Source: Pseudotabrizicola sp.
Lineage (GTDB): Bacteria > Pseudomonadota > Alphaproteobacteria > Rhodobacterales > Rhodobacteraceae
Length of the DNA: 64,000 bases
Assembly: GCF_030656345.1 (NCBI RefSeq)
Contig: NZ_JAUSNR010000026.1
Coordinates: 124,001 to 188,000 of the forward strand
Direction of reading: 5' to 3'
The position numbers were made by a program, and so were the translations under genes. Of this stretch, positions 54,300-62,511 are shown in pieces. The number at the start of each line of letters is the position of its first letter. Position 1 is the first letter of the stretch. Below the pieces are notes generated by a model. It made no database searches and had not been told where the DNA came from. It saw only the letters and a program-made list of their open reading frames with translations.

Positions 54300-55439
54300 T
54301 CATTCTTTGCCGCTGCGCATCGACGCAATCAGCGTGCTGAGATCGCTGGATCGGGTTTTGAGCGAAGCGCCGGTCTCGGTTGCGGAATGTGCCGTGGCGG
54401 CACTGTCCTGGATCACCCGGTCCAGGTCGCGGATCGCCTGATTGATTTGCTCGCCACCCACCTGTTGCTCCCGGGTTGCCGCCGAAATCTCGCGCACAAG
54501 GTCCGCCGTCCGGGCGATTTCGGGGACAAGGGCCGCAATCTCCCGGCCCGCTTCCTGCGAGGCTTCGTGAGTCTCGGAAGACAGACGGCTGATTTCAAGG
54601 GCGGCCACGCGGCTGCGCTCGGCCAGCTTGCGCACCTCCGAGGCCACGACTGCAAATCCCTTGCCATGAACCCCGGCCCGCGCCGCCTCGATGGCCGCGT
54701 TCAGCGCCAGCAGATCTGTCTGGCGCGAGATTTCCTGCACGATTCTGATCTTCTCGGTAATTTCCGCCATCGCCTGAACAGCGCGGGACACAGACTCACC
54801 AGCGCGTTGCGCATCCCGCGAACAGCTTGTCGCGATCTTCTCGGTTGTCGCGGCGTTCTCTGCCGAATTCCGCATCGAGGCGGTGATCTGTTCCATCGCG
54901 GCCGACGCGTGCTGGGCAGACGAGGCCTGACGCGCCGCACCCTGGCTGATCTGGGTCGAAAGACCGGCGACCTTTTCGCAATCCATGGCAACCAGATCGA
55001 CGCTGGCACCGGCACGATCCAGAATGTCGTTGCGCGTCGCGATCTCCGTCGACCTGTCCCGTATGAATGCGGCATAAGCCCAGGACCCGCCGACTTGCAT
55101 CTTCGACAAGGCCAGACTTGCAGACACGGTCGAGCCGTCCTTGCGGTGAATGATGACCTCGCGGCTGGTCCCGACAATCTTGTTGATGCCGGTCGTGCGA
55201 TTGGCGTCGATCAGGGCATCATGATTGTGCCGGTGGGCCTCGGGAACCAGCATCGACACGTTTTTGCCGAGCACCTCATCGCGGCGGTAGCCCCACAATC
55301 GTTCAGCCGACGCGTTGAAATACGTGACCGCATTCGACACATCGATCAGCACCACGGCATCGATCGCCTGTGCGACAGCACTTTGCAGCAGTGCTGCCGG
55401 GGGATTGCCCCCATTTCGGCGCCGAAACCTTTTAAACAT
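54300..55439 (-). CDS. Soluble methyl-accepting chemotaxis protein with PAS domain
   Basis: 379 aa, no membrane segment. PAS domain at about residues 20-140 ([48 protein letters not shown]). Then a signalling coiled coil with the conserved tip [21 protein letters not shown] and [14 protein letters not shown]. It should control CheA from the cytoplasm in response to a PAS-bound ligand such as heme or flavin. Start at 55439 with AAGGA 9 bp upstream. No che genes in the window. Confidence 0.9.
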   Translation of the reverse strand: MFKRFRRRNGGNPPAALLQSAVAQAIDAVVLIDVSNAVTYFNASAERLWGYRRDEVLGKNVSMLVPEAHRHNHDALIDANRTTGINKIVGTSREVIIHRKDGSTVSASLALSKMQVGGSWAYAAFIRDRSTEIATRNDILDRAGASVDLVAMDCEKVAGLSTQISQGAARQASSAQHASAAMEQITASMRNSAENAATTEKIATSCSRDAQRAGESVSRAVQAMAEITEKIRIVQEISRQTDLLALNAAIEAARAGVHGKGFAVVASEVRKLAERSRVAALEISRLSSETHEASQEAGREIAALVPEIARTADLVREISAATREQQVGGEQINQAIRDLDRVIQDSAATAHSATETGASLKTRSSDLSTLIASMRSGKE

Positions 55440-55718
55440 CCAGACATGTCCTTTATCCGAGCACCCATTGGGCAGGATAGTCAGAGAGGAATGAAAAACA
55501 CGTTTATCGCCGCAAACGACGTATCCGGCCCTGACTCCGTGAGAGAGCCTGCGCCCCCATCGTGGTCCGTCCCCTTGCCGCGCTGAGCCGCAAGACGATG
55601 GCACCGCTCAAAACCGCGTGGCAGGGCGCGGTGTCTGACCTGCTTCCGCAAACAGCAGACCAAAGCCGCAATCGCCATCAAACGGACAGAAACGCACAAT
55701 GATTTCAATGAAATTAAA

Positions 55719-55794
55719 TGGTGCCCGGAGACGGATTTGAACCGCCGACACGCGGATTTTCAATCCGCTGCTCTACCAACTGAGCTATCCGGGC
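55719..55794 (-). tRNA. tRNA-Phe (anticodon GAA)
   Basis: 76 nt including an encoded CCA (55719-55721). Acceptor GCCCGGA pairs with TCCGGGC, the D arm is AGCTCAGTTGGTAGAGC, anticodon loop TTGAAAA (GAA at 55759-55761), T arm GTTCAAATCC. All four stems pair. Confidence 0.97.
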
Positions 55795-55899
55795 ACCGGA
55801 CCTTGCAGCACCGCTGCCTTCGGTTGGCGGGTGATACGTCAGGGCGGCGGGGCTGTCCAGAGGCTTTTTCGCCTTTTTGCCCGCCCGCCCGGTCCGCCT

Positions 55900-56079
55900 T
55901 CAGTGGCGCGACTCGCGGTCTTGGTCATCCGGCTCTGGCGGGGTCTCTTCCTCACCCTCGGGCGCGGGAATCGCATAGCTTTCCGTCAGCCAGCGCCCCA
56001 GATCCACATCGGCGCAACGGCGTGAACAAAACGGGCGGTACTTCGGATCGGTCTCTTTTTTGCAGATCGGGCAGGTCAT
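55900..56079 (-). CDS. yacG: Zinc-binding DNA gyrase inhibitor YacG
   Basis: 59 aa. [12 protein letters not shown] and YRPFCSRRCADVDLGRW give the Cys4 zinc site and family signature; the tail is acidic. Binds GyrB in E. coli. The start overlaps the RNase E/G stop (ATGA), so it is coupled to that gene. Confidence 0.93.
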   Translation of the reverse strand: MTCPICKKETDPKYRPFCSRRCADVDLGRWLTESYAIPAPEGEEETPPEPDDQDRESRH

Positions 56080-57125
56080 GCGAACAGCCCCCGTGCCACC
56101 TCGGCCAGCGGCAGCCGGTCGCGTTTGCGGGTCAGCTCGTACAGGCCCAGCGTGGTCCAACCGGCCAGATTGGCCTCACCGTCGCCCTTGAACGCGGCCT
56201 TGATCACCTGATCCAGGATAGCGCGGTCTTTCTTCGACATCGGCGCGAAATCCACCACCACCTGCCCGCCAAGCCCGCGCAGCCGCAGCTGGCGCGGCAG
56301 ATCGCGCGCGGCGGCGATATTGACCTTCAGGCTGGCCGCCGGGCTGGTATCCGGCCCGGTGTTCACATCCACCGCCACCAGTGCCCGCGTCGGTTCCACC
56401 ATCATATGCCCGCCGCCCACCAGATCAACGCGCGCGGTCATCAGCGCCGCCACCATGGCATCGACCCCATGCGCGGCAAAGCCGCCGGGTTCCGTCACCA
56501 CGTCATCGGGCACCGGGTCCAGCCAGTCGCGCAACGCAATGTCATGCGCGCCCGGGCCATCGACCAGCAGTTCGGCGTCGCCCCTGACGTCCGCCAGCAC
56601 CGCTTCGGCCAGACCGCGCATCGCGGCGATGTCTTCGGCAATTGCCTCCGGCTCTGCCCCATCGCAGGATGACCGCAGGATCAGCCCCAGCGTTTCCGAC
56701 GCTCCCGCCATGCCGGCCCTGGCCAGCACATCCAACTCGGCCCGCGCGTCCTCTTCGCGGATGCGGCGGCTGATGTTCAGCCCCGGCGCACCCGGAGTCA
56801 TGATGGCAAAGCGCGATTTGAACAGCAGCCGCGCGGTGACCGGAATGGCTTTGCCAGCCTCTGCCGGGCCCGTCACCTGCACGAGAATGCGCTGACCGGG
56901 GGCAATGCCGCTGATCTGGCGCAAAAAGCCTGACCCACCCGGCAGTTTCACGAAAATCCCGCCCTGCCCTTTCACAGGCCGGTCGGCGATGGCGCGGTAG
57001 ATCGCACCGGGCAGCACCGTATCGCCGTCGGGGTCCACCGACAGCTCTTCCAGCCGCCCGTCCACCACCAGCGCCGCCATCTGCCGCTCGCCCGCCTCGT
57101 CCAGAATCACCACGCGACCAATCAT
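56076..57125 (-). CDS. Short RNase E/G-family protein
   Basis: 349 aa. [15 protein letters not shown] is a reduced S1-like region, [19 protein letters not shown] the 5' sensor region, [22 protein letters not shown] and [16 protein letters not shown] the catalytic domain. It lacks the CPxCxG Zn-link and the C-terminal part of RNase G (about 490 aa), so its dimerisation or activity may differ. It overlaps maf and yacG by 4 bp on each side. Confidence 0.85.
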   Translation of the reverse strand: MIGRVVILDEAGERQMAALVVDGRLEELSVDPDGDTVLPGAIYRAIADRPVKGQGGIFVKLPGGSGFLRQISGIAPGQRILVQVTGPAEAGKAIPVTARLLFKSRFAIMTPGAPGLNISRRIREEDARAELDVLARAGMAGASETLGLILRSSCDGAEPEAIAEDIAAMRGLAEAVLADVRGDAELLVDGPGAHDIALRDWLDPVPDDVVTEPGGFAAHGVDAMVAALMTARVDLVGGGHMMVEPTRALVAVDVNTGPDTSPAASLKVNIAAARDLPRQLRLRGLGGQVVVDFAPMSKKDRAILDQVIKAAFKGDGEANLAGWTTLGLYELTRKRDRLPLAEVARGLFA

Positions 57126-57697
57126 GCCTGCCTCCAGACCGGATAGCCGATGGCCTCCAGCAAAACTGCGGTTTCTGCCACGGGCAAGCCCATGATGCCG
57201 GTAAAACTGCCCTGAATCCATGGGATCAGCGCGCCGGCAAGGCCCTGAATGCCATAGCCGCCCGCCTTGCCCTGCCAGTCGCCCGACGCAAGGTATCCGT
57301 TCAGCTCGGCATCCGACAGCCGCTTCATCTTGACGGCACTGACGCTCTCACGCGTCAGAATCCGGTCGCCCCGGCGCACGGCCACGGCGGTGATCACCTC
57401 ATGCCGACGCCCGGCCAGCAGGGTCAGGAACGCAGCCGCCTCACCCGCATTGGCGGGTTTGCCCAGAATGCGGCGCCCCAGCGCCACCGTGGTATCGGCG
57501 CAGATCACCACATCATCGGGCCCGGCGTCGACCGCCAGCACCTTTTCCCGTGCAATCCGCGCGCAATAGGGGCGCGGCAATTCACGCGGGCGCGGATCTT
57601 CATTGATGTCGGGGGGAAGCACAGCATCAGGCGTCAGCCCGATCTGCGCCAGAAGCTCTTTCCGGCGCGGGCTGGCGGAACCAAGGATCAGCCGCAA
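57122..57697 (-). CDS. maf: Maf-family nucleoside triphosphate pyrophosphatase
   Basis: 191 aa house-cleaning enzyme hydrolysing dTTP/UTP or modified nucleotides. [36 protein letters not shown] and [12 protein letters not shown] are diagnostic. I place the start at TTG 57697, just past the infA stop, because the conserved region begins there. No Shine-Dalgarno is clear, and an ATG at 57739 inside infA is possible. Confidence 0.92.
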   Translation of the reverse strand: MRLILGSASPRRKELLAQIGLTPDAVLPPDINEDPRPRELPRPYCARIAREKVLAVDAGPDDVVICADTTVALGRRILGKPANAGEAAAFLTLLAGRRHEVITAVAVRRGDRILTRESVSAVKMKRLSDAELNGYLASGDWQGKAGGYGIQGLAGALIPWIQGSFTGIMGLPVAETAVLLEAIGYPVWRQA

Positions 57698-57698
57698 T

Positions 57699-57917
57699 TT
57701 ACTTGAAGCGATAGTTGATACGGCCCTTCGACAGGTCATACGGGGTCATTTCCACCTGTACCTTGTCGCCTGCCAGAACGCGGATGCGGTTCTTGCGCAT
57801 CTTGCCTGCCATCACCGCAATCAATTCATGGCCATTGTCGAGTTCAACCTTGAATGTCGCGTTCGGCAGGAGTTCCTTGACGACACCGGGGAATTCGAGA
57901 ATGTCTTCCTTGGCCAT
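57699..57917 (-). CDS. infA: Translation initiation factor IF-1
   Basis: 72 aa OB-fold protein. [40 protein letters not shown] and the C-terminal GRINYRFK are canonical. Start at 57917. It heads the infA-maf-RNase E/G-yacG run. The intergenic stretch upstream borders the accessory CN-hydrolase operon. Confidence 0.97.
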   Translation of the reverse strand: MAKEDILEFPGVVKELLPNATFKVELDNGHELIAVMAGKMRKNRIRVLAGDKVQVEMTPYDLSKGRINYRFK

Positions 57918-58102
57918 GGTCACTCCAATAAGTATAAGCCCGCGGGAACCGCAGGCCATGTGCGGCGCATATGCGCCCGATTCCCGGGGTTTTCAAGAGC
58001 TTTCTCTGCCGCGCGCCGCTGTTCGCGCCTGACGAACCCATCGATCCGCCCGGCCACAGCGATATGCGCTGTCCGGCACGCAGAGCGGCCCCGGCAGGAA
58101 AA

Positions 58103-58972
58103 TCACCCGGCGGTGCGCGCCGCCTGCTCATCCCAGTGCAGATGGTTCAGCACCCGTCCATCGCGCCGCACATGGCGGATCGCCTCCAGATCGACCTCTG
58201 CCACCGCCCAGCCACGCGCGTTCAGCACGGTTTCGGCCAGAATGCCGTTGGGCGGAAACCCGGTGTCGGGCGGGCCGTAAATTGACGCCGACCCGGTGTT
58301 CTGATCCACCGCCGGGCAGAAATCGCAAGGCCCCACGGTGGGCGCATGGGCCACGACACACTGGTTTTCCAGCGCCCGCGCCATCGACCCGATCCGCACC
58401 CGGCTGAACCCAGCATAGGTTTCGGTGCAGGACGGGGCCAGCAAAATCTCGGCCCCCTGATCCACCAGATGCCGCCCCAGCAGCGGGAATTCACTGTCAT
58501 AGCAGATGATCACCCCGATCCTGCCCAGATCGGTGTCAAATGGCGTCAGCCCCTGTCCCGCCACCACGTCCCATTCCTCCCGCTCAAACCGGGTCATGAT
58601 CTGCTTGTCCTGATGCCCGATGATCCCGTCCGGCCCATACAGCGTGGCGCGGTTCACCGGACGCGCGCCGATAAAGAACGGCCGCGAGGCCCCGAGGATC
58701 AGGCAATCATGCGCCCGCGCCAGGTCCAGATGCAGCGCATCGGTGGCGGCGCCGTGCCGCGCCACCTCATGCAGCCCCGCCTCCAGATCCGCCGCCACAT
58801 CGCGCCCGCCCAGACTGGACAGCTCCATCGCGCCGTATTCCGGAAACACCAGCAGTTTCGCGCCCTTGTCTGCCGCACCTGACACCCAGGTGCCCAGCTT
58901 GGCGGCGTGATCGTCGAAATGATCAAACCAGGTCAGATCATAGGCGGCAGCGGCAAGGGTAAAGGAGGTCAT
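58103..58972 (-). CDS. Carbon-nitrogen hydrolase (nitrilase superfamily)
   Basis: 289 aa. The catalytic triad is visible: Glu in LLVFPEYGAMEL, Lys in IGHQDKQIMTRFE, Cys in VIICYDSEFPLLGR, with a second Glu in FEREEW. Such enzymes cleave amides, nitriles or carbamoyl compounds. It is the last of three overlapping genes (NTF2-like, GNAT, this; ATGA overlap at 58969-58972). The pairing with an acetyltransferase suggests processing of a shared amine or amide. Substrate unknown. Confidence 0.9.
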   Translation of the reverse strand: MTSFTLAAAAYDLTWFDHFDDHAAKLGTWVSGAADKGAKLLVFPEYGAMELSSLGGRDVAADLEAGLHEVARHGAATDALHLDLARAHDCLILGASRPFFIGARPVNRATLYGPDGIIGHQDKQIMTRFEREEWDVVAGQGLTPFDTDLGRIGVIICYDSEFPLLGRHLVDQGAEILLAPSCTETYAGFSRVRIGSMARALENQCVVAHAPTVGPCDFCPAVDQNTGSASIYGPPDTGFPPNGILAETVLNARGWAVAEVDLEAIRHVRRDGRVLNHLHWDEQAARTAG

Positions 58973-59592
58973 ATGTCTCGCATCCAGAATTGCAGGGGTT
59001 TCTTGGTCTCGGCATCATCGCCCACATCGCGCCAGGAAAATTCCGCAATCACCCCCGGCAGCGGCGTATAGCCACGCCCCAGCCAGAACGCATCATTGCT
59101 GCGGTACTGGGCAGGCCGCAACGGGTGATCCTCAGGCCGCTGGACCGAGCAATAGGCCACATGGCTGCGCCCCAGCTTGCGGGCGTGGTCTTCACGCAGG
59201 TCAAAGAAGCGGTGGCCCAGTCCAAAGCCACGATATTCAGGCAGCACCACCGATTCCGCACCGTAAAGAATAGAGGTCAGGGCCAACCCCAGCCCGGCAA
59301 AGGGGGCTGCAAATTCCGCCGCATGATCCTCCATCGGGGTCGAGGTTGACGCGCCGATCAGCCGGTCACCGTCAAACGCGCCCACCAGCAGGGCCTGCGC
59401 AGAATCGCGATAGGTCTGCAGATAATCCCGCTCATATTCCAGCGCGCCGTCGTACAGGTAAGGCCAGTCGCGGAACACCGCGATCCGCAACCCCGCCACC
59501 GCATCCAGATGCTGCTCCAGCTCGGCCCCCTGCAGGGCGCGCAGATGGATGCCATCCGGCAGATCGGGCCGCTGCGGGGGGTGATCCGTCAT
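58969..59592 (-). CDS. GNAT-family N-acetyltransferase
   Basis: 207 aa. The acetyl-CoA site is in VLPEYRGFGLGHRFFDLREDHA (V-x-x-x-x-RGxGxGxxF), preceded by LLVGAFDGDRLIGASTSTP. The C-terminal NDAFWLGRGYTPLPG is the usual GNAT end. It overlaps both neighbours by 4 bp, so stoichiometric coexpression with the CN hydrolase and NTF2-like protein is expected. Confidence 0.88.
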   Translation of the reverse strand: MTDHPPQRPDLPDGIHLRALQGAELEQHLDAVAGLRIAVFRDWPYLYDGALEYERDYLQTYRDSAQALLVGAFDGDRLIGASTSTPMEDHAAEFAAPFAGLGLALTSILYGAESVVLPEYRGFGLGHRFFDLREDHARKLGRSHVAYCSVQRPEDHPLRPAQYRSNDAFWLGRGYTPLPGVIAEFSWRDVGDDAETKKPLQFWMRDI

Positions 59593-59993
59593 GCCGAGAC
59601 CATCGCCACCCAGTCCGACAGATTGTAAAACGTGGTGATCCGCGTGATCTTGCCGTCCGCCAGATCAAAGAACGCCCCCGCTGGCAGCACATAACGCTGC
59701 CCCCGCGCCTCTGGCAGGCCGGGGTCGGTCTGCAGATATTCACCATGCACGGTAAATTCCGCCGCGCCGCGCGTGCCGTCGGGCGAGGTAAAGATCATCA
59801 GATCCTGCAACTGCTCGCGGTAGCTGACACCCATATGCGCGCAGAACGCGGCAAACTTGTCCCGCCCGCGCCGGATGCCGCCCTCATTCACGCGGTGTTC
59901 GACCTCATCGGTGACCAGTTCCAGCATGCCCTGGGTGTCGCCTGCGTTGAAGGCGGCGTAATAGGCGGCAATTGTGGCTTCGGCTTGGGACAT
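59589..59993 (-). CDS. NTF2/ketosteroid-isomerase-related protein
   Basis: 134 aa. TIAAYYAAFNAGDTQGMLELV, VEHRVNEGGIRRGRDKF and GKITRITTFYNLSDW fit the SnoaL/NTF2-like fold, which typically forms a small ligand pocket. First gene of the operon; its stop overlaps the GNAT start (ATGA). No catalytic residues can be assigned. Confidence 0.85.
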   Translation of the reverse strand: MSQAEATIAAYYAAFNAGDTQGMLELVTDEVEHRVNEGGIRRGRDKFAAFCAHMGVSYREQLQDLMIFTSPDGTRGAAEFTVHGEYLQTDPGLPEARGQRYVLPAGAFFDLADGKITRITTFYNLSDWVAMVSA

Positions 59994-60068
59994 CGGGCAA
60001 CTCCGGGGTTTTGACCGCACGATAGCGGCAATCCTCCGGATGGCCAGTCCCTTTTGGCCGGTGGTGGA

Positions 60069-60086
60069 GTGGGGGCCAGCCCCCAC
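60069..60086 (-). terminator. Hairpin downstream of qorB
   Basis: GTGGGGG with CCCCCAC around a 4-nt loop, 32 bp past the qorB stop. There is no U-tract. Common in Rhodobacteraceae beside AGTATTT repeats. Confidence 0.5.
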
Positions 60087-60092
60087 ACCCCC

Positions 60093-60124
60093 GAAGTATT
60101 TGGGAAAGCTGCAAATATCAGAGA
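60093..60124 (-). repeat. Dispersed repeat, copy E (partial)
   Basis: AAGTATTTGGGAAAGCTGCA then AATATCAGAGAG, closely matching the left arm and loop of copy D (GAGTATTTCAGAAAGCTGCA). It includes the qorB stop codon. Confidence 0.6.
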
Positions 60125-60960
60125 GTTGCAAGCGCCTGCGCAATTGCCTCTGCCATCGGCGTGGTTGGCCGGCCGATCAGGCGCGACAGGGTGCGGCTGT
60201 CATCATGCAACGCCCCCTTGGCCGCCTTGGCATCGCTGTCGGCCAGAATGCGGGCAAACCCTTCGGGCAGGCCAAAGCCGGTGAGGATACCGGCATAGGT
60301 CGCCTCGGGCAGGCTGTCATAGCGCATGGCCTTGCCGGTCTGGCGGCCCAGTTCGGCGGCGAAATCGGCCATGGTAAAGGCGCTGTCGCCCGCCAGTTCA
60401 TAGACCGCATTGTCATGGCCCGGGGTGGCGGCGGTCACCGCAATTGCCTCGGCAAAATCCACGCGCGCGGCGGCAGAGAACAGACCGCCTTCCGCCGACC
60501 CGATCACCGCCCCATGCGCCAGTGCCGCGCCAAGCGATCCGGTCAGGTTCTCCAGATACCAGCCGTTGCGCAGCAGCGTGTAGCTCAGCCCCGAGGCTTT
60601 CAGCGCCGCCTCAGTCGCAATATGATCCTGCGCCAGCAGCATCGGCGAGGCATCGCCTTTGAGGATCGAGGTATAGACCACCCGGCCCACCCCCGCCGCG
60701 ACGGCCGCCGCGATCACATTGGCATGCTGCCCGGCGCGGTCGGTGAAATCACTCGACGAAATCAGCACCAGCACATCCACGCCCGCAAGCGCCGCCGCAT
60801 CCGGGGCGGCATAGTCAAAGGCCCGCACCTCGGTGCCAAGGTCCGCGGCCTTTTCCGGACTGCGGGCAAGGGCGATGGGGGTTTCCCCGCGCGCGACAAG
60901 GGCAGCGATGGCAAGGCGGCCCAGCTGGCCGGTGGCGCCGGTGATAGCGATGGTGGTCAT
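60118..60960 (-). CDS. qorB: NmrA-like NAD(P)H:quinone oxidoreductase (QorB/YtfG type)
   Basis: 280 aa atypical SDR. N-terminal ITGATGQLGRLAIAAL binds NAD(P); VLISSSDFTDRAGQHANVI, YTSILKGDAS and YTLLRNGWYLENL are typical of YtfG. Start at 60960 with GGAG upstream. It is divergent from an HxlR regulator, the same arrangement as ytfG-ytfH in E. coli, so quinone or electrophile reduction under that regulator is inferred. Confidence 0.9.
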   Translation of the reverse strand: MTTIAITGATGQLGRLAIAALVARGETPIALARSPEKAADLGTEVRAFDYAAPDAAALAGVDVLVLISSSDFTDRAGQHANVIAAAVAAGVGRVVYTSILKGDASPMLLAQDHIATEAALKASGLSYTLLRNGWYLENLTGSLGAALAHGAVIGSAEGGLFSAAARVDFAEAIAVTAATPGHDNAVYELAGDSAFTMADFAAELGRQTGKAMRYDSLPEATYAGILTGFGLPEGFARILADSDAKAAKGALHDDSRTLSRLIGRPTTPMAEAIAQALATL

Positions 60961-61001
60961 GGCGGTCTCCTGTATATGCGATGCGACAGTAGATATCGCC
61001 T

Positions 61002-61022
61002 GTACTTCCGAATCGTAAGTAC
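61002..61022. promoter_or_regulatory. Palindromic operator candidate between qorB and hxlR
   Basis: GTACTT (61002-61007) and AAGTAC (61017-61022) form a perfect 6-bp inverted repeat with a 9-bp spacer, in the middle of the 95-bp divergent region. It suits a dimeric winged-helix regulator such as HxlR. Confidence 0.6.
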
Positions 61023-61055
61023 CTACATTTATGTTAGTGTAATGCAGAGGCGCAC

Positions 61056-61460
61056 ATGACCCCATTCCCCACCGCACAAAGCCTGATCGACCACTGGGAC
61101 CGGGGCAATGTTCTTGCCGCCACCTGCCCGTCGCGCGCCATTCTGCAGCATCTGACCAGCAAATGGGGCACGCTGGTGATGGTCACGCTGGCCACCGGCC
61201 CGCACCGCTTTGCCCAATTGCGCCGCCGCATCACCGGGGTCAGCGAACGGATGCTGGCCCAGACCCTGCAACAGCTGGAGGCGGATGGTTTTGTCCTGCG
61301 CGTCGCGCGCGACGTGGTGCCGCCGCACGTCAGCTACAGCCTGACCCCGCTGGGGGCCGAGGCGGCGGTGCATGTCATGGCCCTGACCGGCTGGATCGAA
61401 GGCAACCTGCCGAAAATCCTTGCGACCACGGCACCGCCCGTCATCGCAGAGCCGGTCTGA
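61056..61460 (+). CDS. HxlR-family transcriptional regulator
   Basis: 134 aa winged-helix protein. CPSRAILQHLTSKWGTLVMVTLATGPHRFAQLRRRITGVSERMLAQTL is the HxlR core. A single Cys (Cys24) stands at the position used for redox sensing in QorR/HypR-type members. It probably autoregulates and represses the divergent qorB gene through the palindrome at 61002. It converges on the phosphatase gene. Confidence 0.9.
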   Translation: MTPFPTAQSLIDHWDRGNVLAATCPSRAILQHLTSKWGTLVMVTLATGPHRFAQLRRRITGVSERMLAQTLQQLEADGFVLRVARDVVPPHVSYSLTPLGAEAAVHVMALTGWIEGNLPKILATTAPPVIAEPV

Positions 61461-61485
61461 CCCCGCCCGCACCACCCGGCCCGCC

Positions 61486-61950
61486 CTACTCCGCCCCCGC
61501 ATCCCTTGGCGGGCCAAAGCGCGCGATCATCCGGTCGCGGATCTGGTCGCGCGCCTGACGGTAGGCCGACAGCTTGTGGTCGCGCGATTCGCCCAATCCG
61601 GTAGGGTCAAGGATCGGCCAATACTCCACATCCAGATGAAAATGCCGGGTCAGCTCCAGCGCCATGCGCTGGCTGGCGGGCGACAGGGCGACGATCAGGT
61701 CGAACTGCGACAGATCATCGCCCCATTCCTTCATCTCGTCAAAGCTGCGGCTGCGGTGCCGCGACAGCTCGATCCCCAGCTCCTGACAGACGGCGACCGA
61801 AAACCCGTCGACCTCCATGTCATTGCGCACCCCCGCAGACTGCACATAGGCGCGCTGGCCGTAGAACTGCTTCATCAGCCCCTCGGCCATGGGCGAACGC
61901 ACCGCATTATGGTCGCAACAAAACAACACCGACTGGGGGAAATCAGCCAA
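61486..61950 (-). CDS. Low-molecular-weight protein-tyrosine-phosphatase family protein
   Basis: 154 aa. The CX5R loop is in LFCCDHNAVRSPMAEG; the general-acid Asp may be in ILDPTGLGES. Could be a phosphatase or arsenate-reductase relative. Three bases after the UPF0262 stop, in the hisD-UPF0262-phosphatase run conserved in Rhodobacteraceae. Confidence 0.9.
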   Translation of the reverse strand: MADFPQSVLFCCDHNAVRSPMAEGLMKQFYGQRAYVQSAGVRNDMEVDGFSVAVCQELGIELSRHRSRSFDEMKEWGDDLSQFDLIVALSPASQRMALELTRHFHLDVEYWPILDPTGLGESRDHKLSAYRQARDQIRDRMIARFGPPRDAGAE

Positions 61951-61953
61951 AAC

Positions 61954-62445
61954 CTACCCCCAGTGCAACACGCAGATCAGCGTGAACAACCGCCGGGCCG
62001 TGTCATTGTCGACCCCGGCCTTGCCCTCCAGCCGTTCCTGCAACACCCGGGCACCTTCGTTGTGGATGCCGCGCCGGGCCATGTCGATCGCCTCGATCTG
62101 GCTCGGGGGCAGGCGCTTGACCGCCTCGAAATAACTCTCGCAGATCTGGAAGTAGTCCTTCACCACCTGCCGGAACGGCCCCAGCGACAGGTGGAACGCC
62201 CCGACCGCCTCGCCCGCCTCGCTGGCCAGATCAAACACCAGCCGCCCCTCGCGGATCGCCAGCGCCAGCCGGTAGGGCCCCGCAGGCACCGGCCGCCCGT
62301 CGCGCGGCGGCAGGGCAAAGGAGTTTTCTTCCAGCAGATCAAAGATCGCCACTCGGCGCTCCTGCTCGATCTCCGCCGTGGGGCGGGCAAGGCCCTTGTC
62401 GTCAATCTCGATATGGCAGATGCGGTTGGTCGCAGGAGTGATCAT
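61954..62445 (-). CDS. UPF0262 family protein
   Basis: 163 aa, function unknown. NRICHIEIDDKGLARPTAEIEQERRVAIFDLLEEN and SLGPFRQVVKDYFQICESY, then GIHNEGARVLQERLEGK, are typical of UPF0262. Start at 62445 (MITPAT); an ATG at 62472 would add nine residues. Lies 66 bp after hisD. Confidence 0.9.
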   Translation of the reverse strand: MITPATNRICHIEIDDKGLARPTAEIEQERRVAIFDLLEENSFALPPRDGRPVPAGPYRLALAIREGRLVFDLASEAGEAVGAFHLSLGPFRQVVKDYFQICESYFEAVKRLPPSQIEAIDMARRGIHNEGARVLQERLEGKAGVDNDTARRLFTLICVLHWG

Positions 62446-62511
62446 TGGGGCAGGCCTTGCGCGGTGATACACAGGTGATGCCCGAGCCTCGCGCGCGGCG
62501 CAAGGGCGGCG

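Noticed and set aside
55440-55718. Possible small gene or structured RNA between the chemoreceptor and tRNA-Phe
   Set aside because: No frame with a ribosome binding site and no convincing paired structure could be found in these 279 bp.
57122-57739. maf start at the ATG 57739
   Set aside because: It would overlap infA by 41 bp and add 14 residues not seen before the conserved [13 protein letters not shown] 57697 is preferred though not proven.
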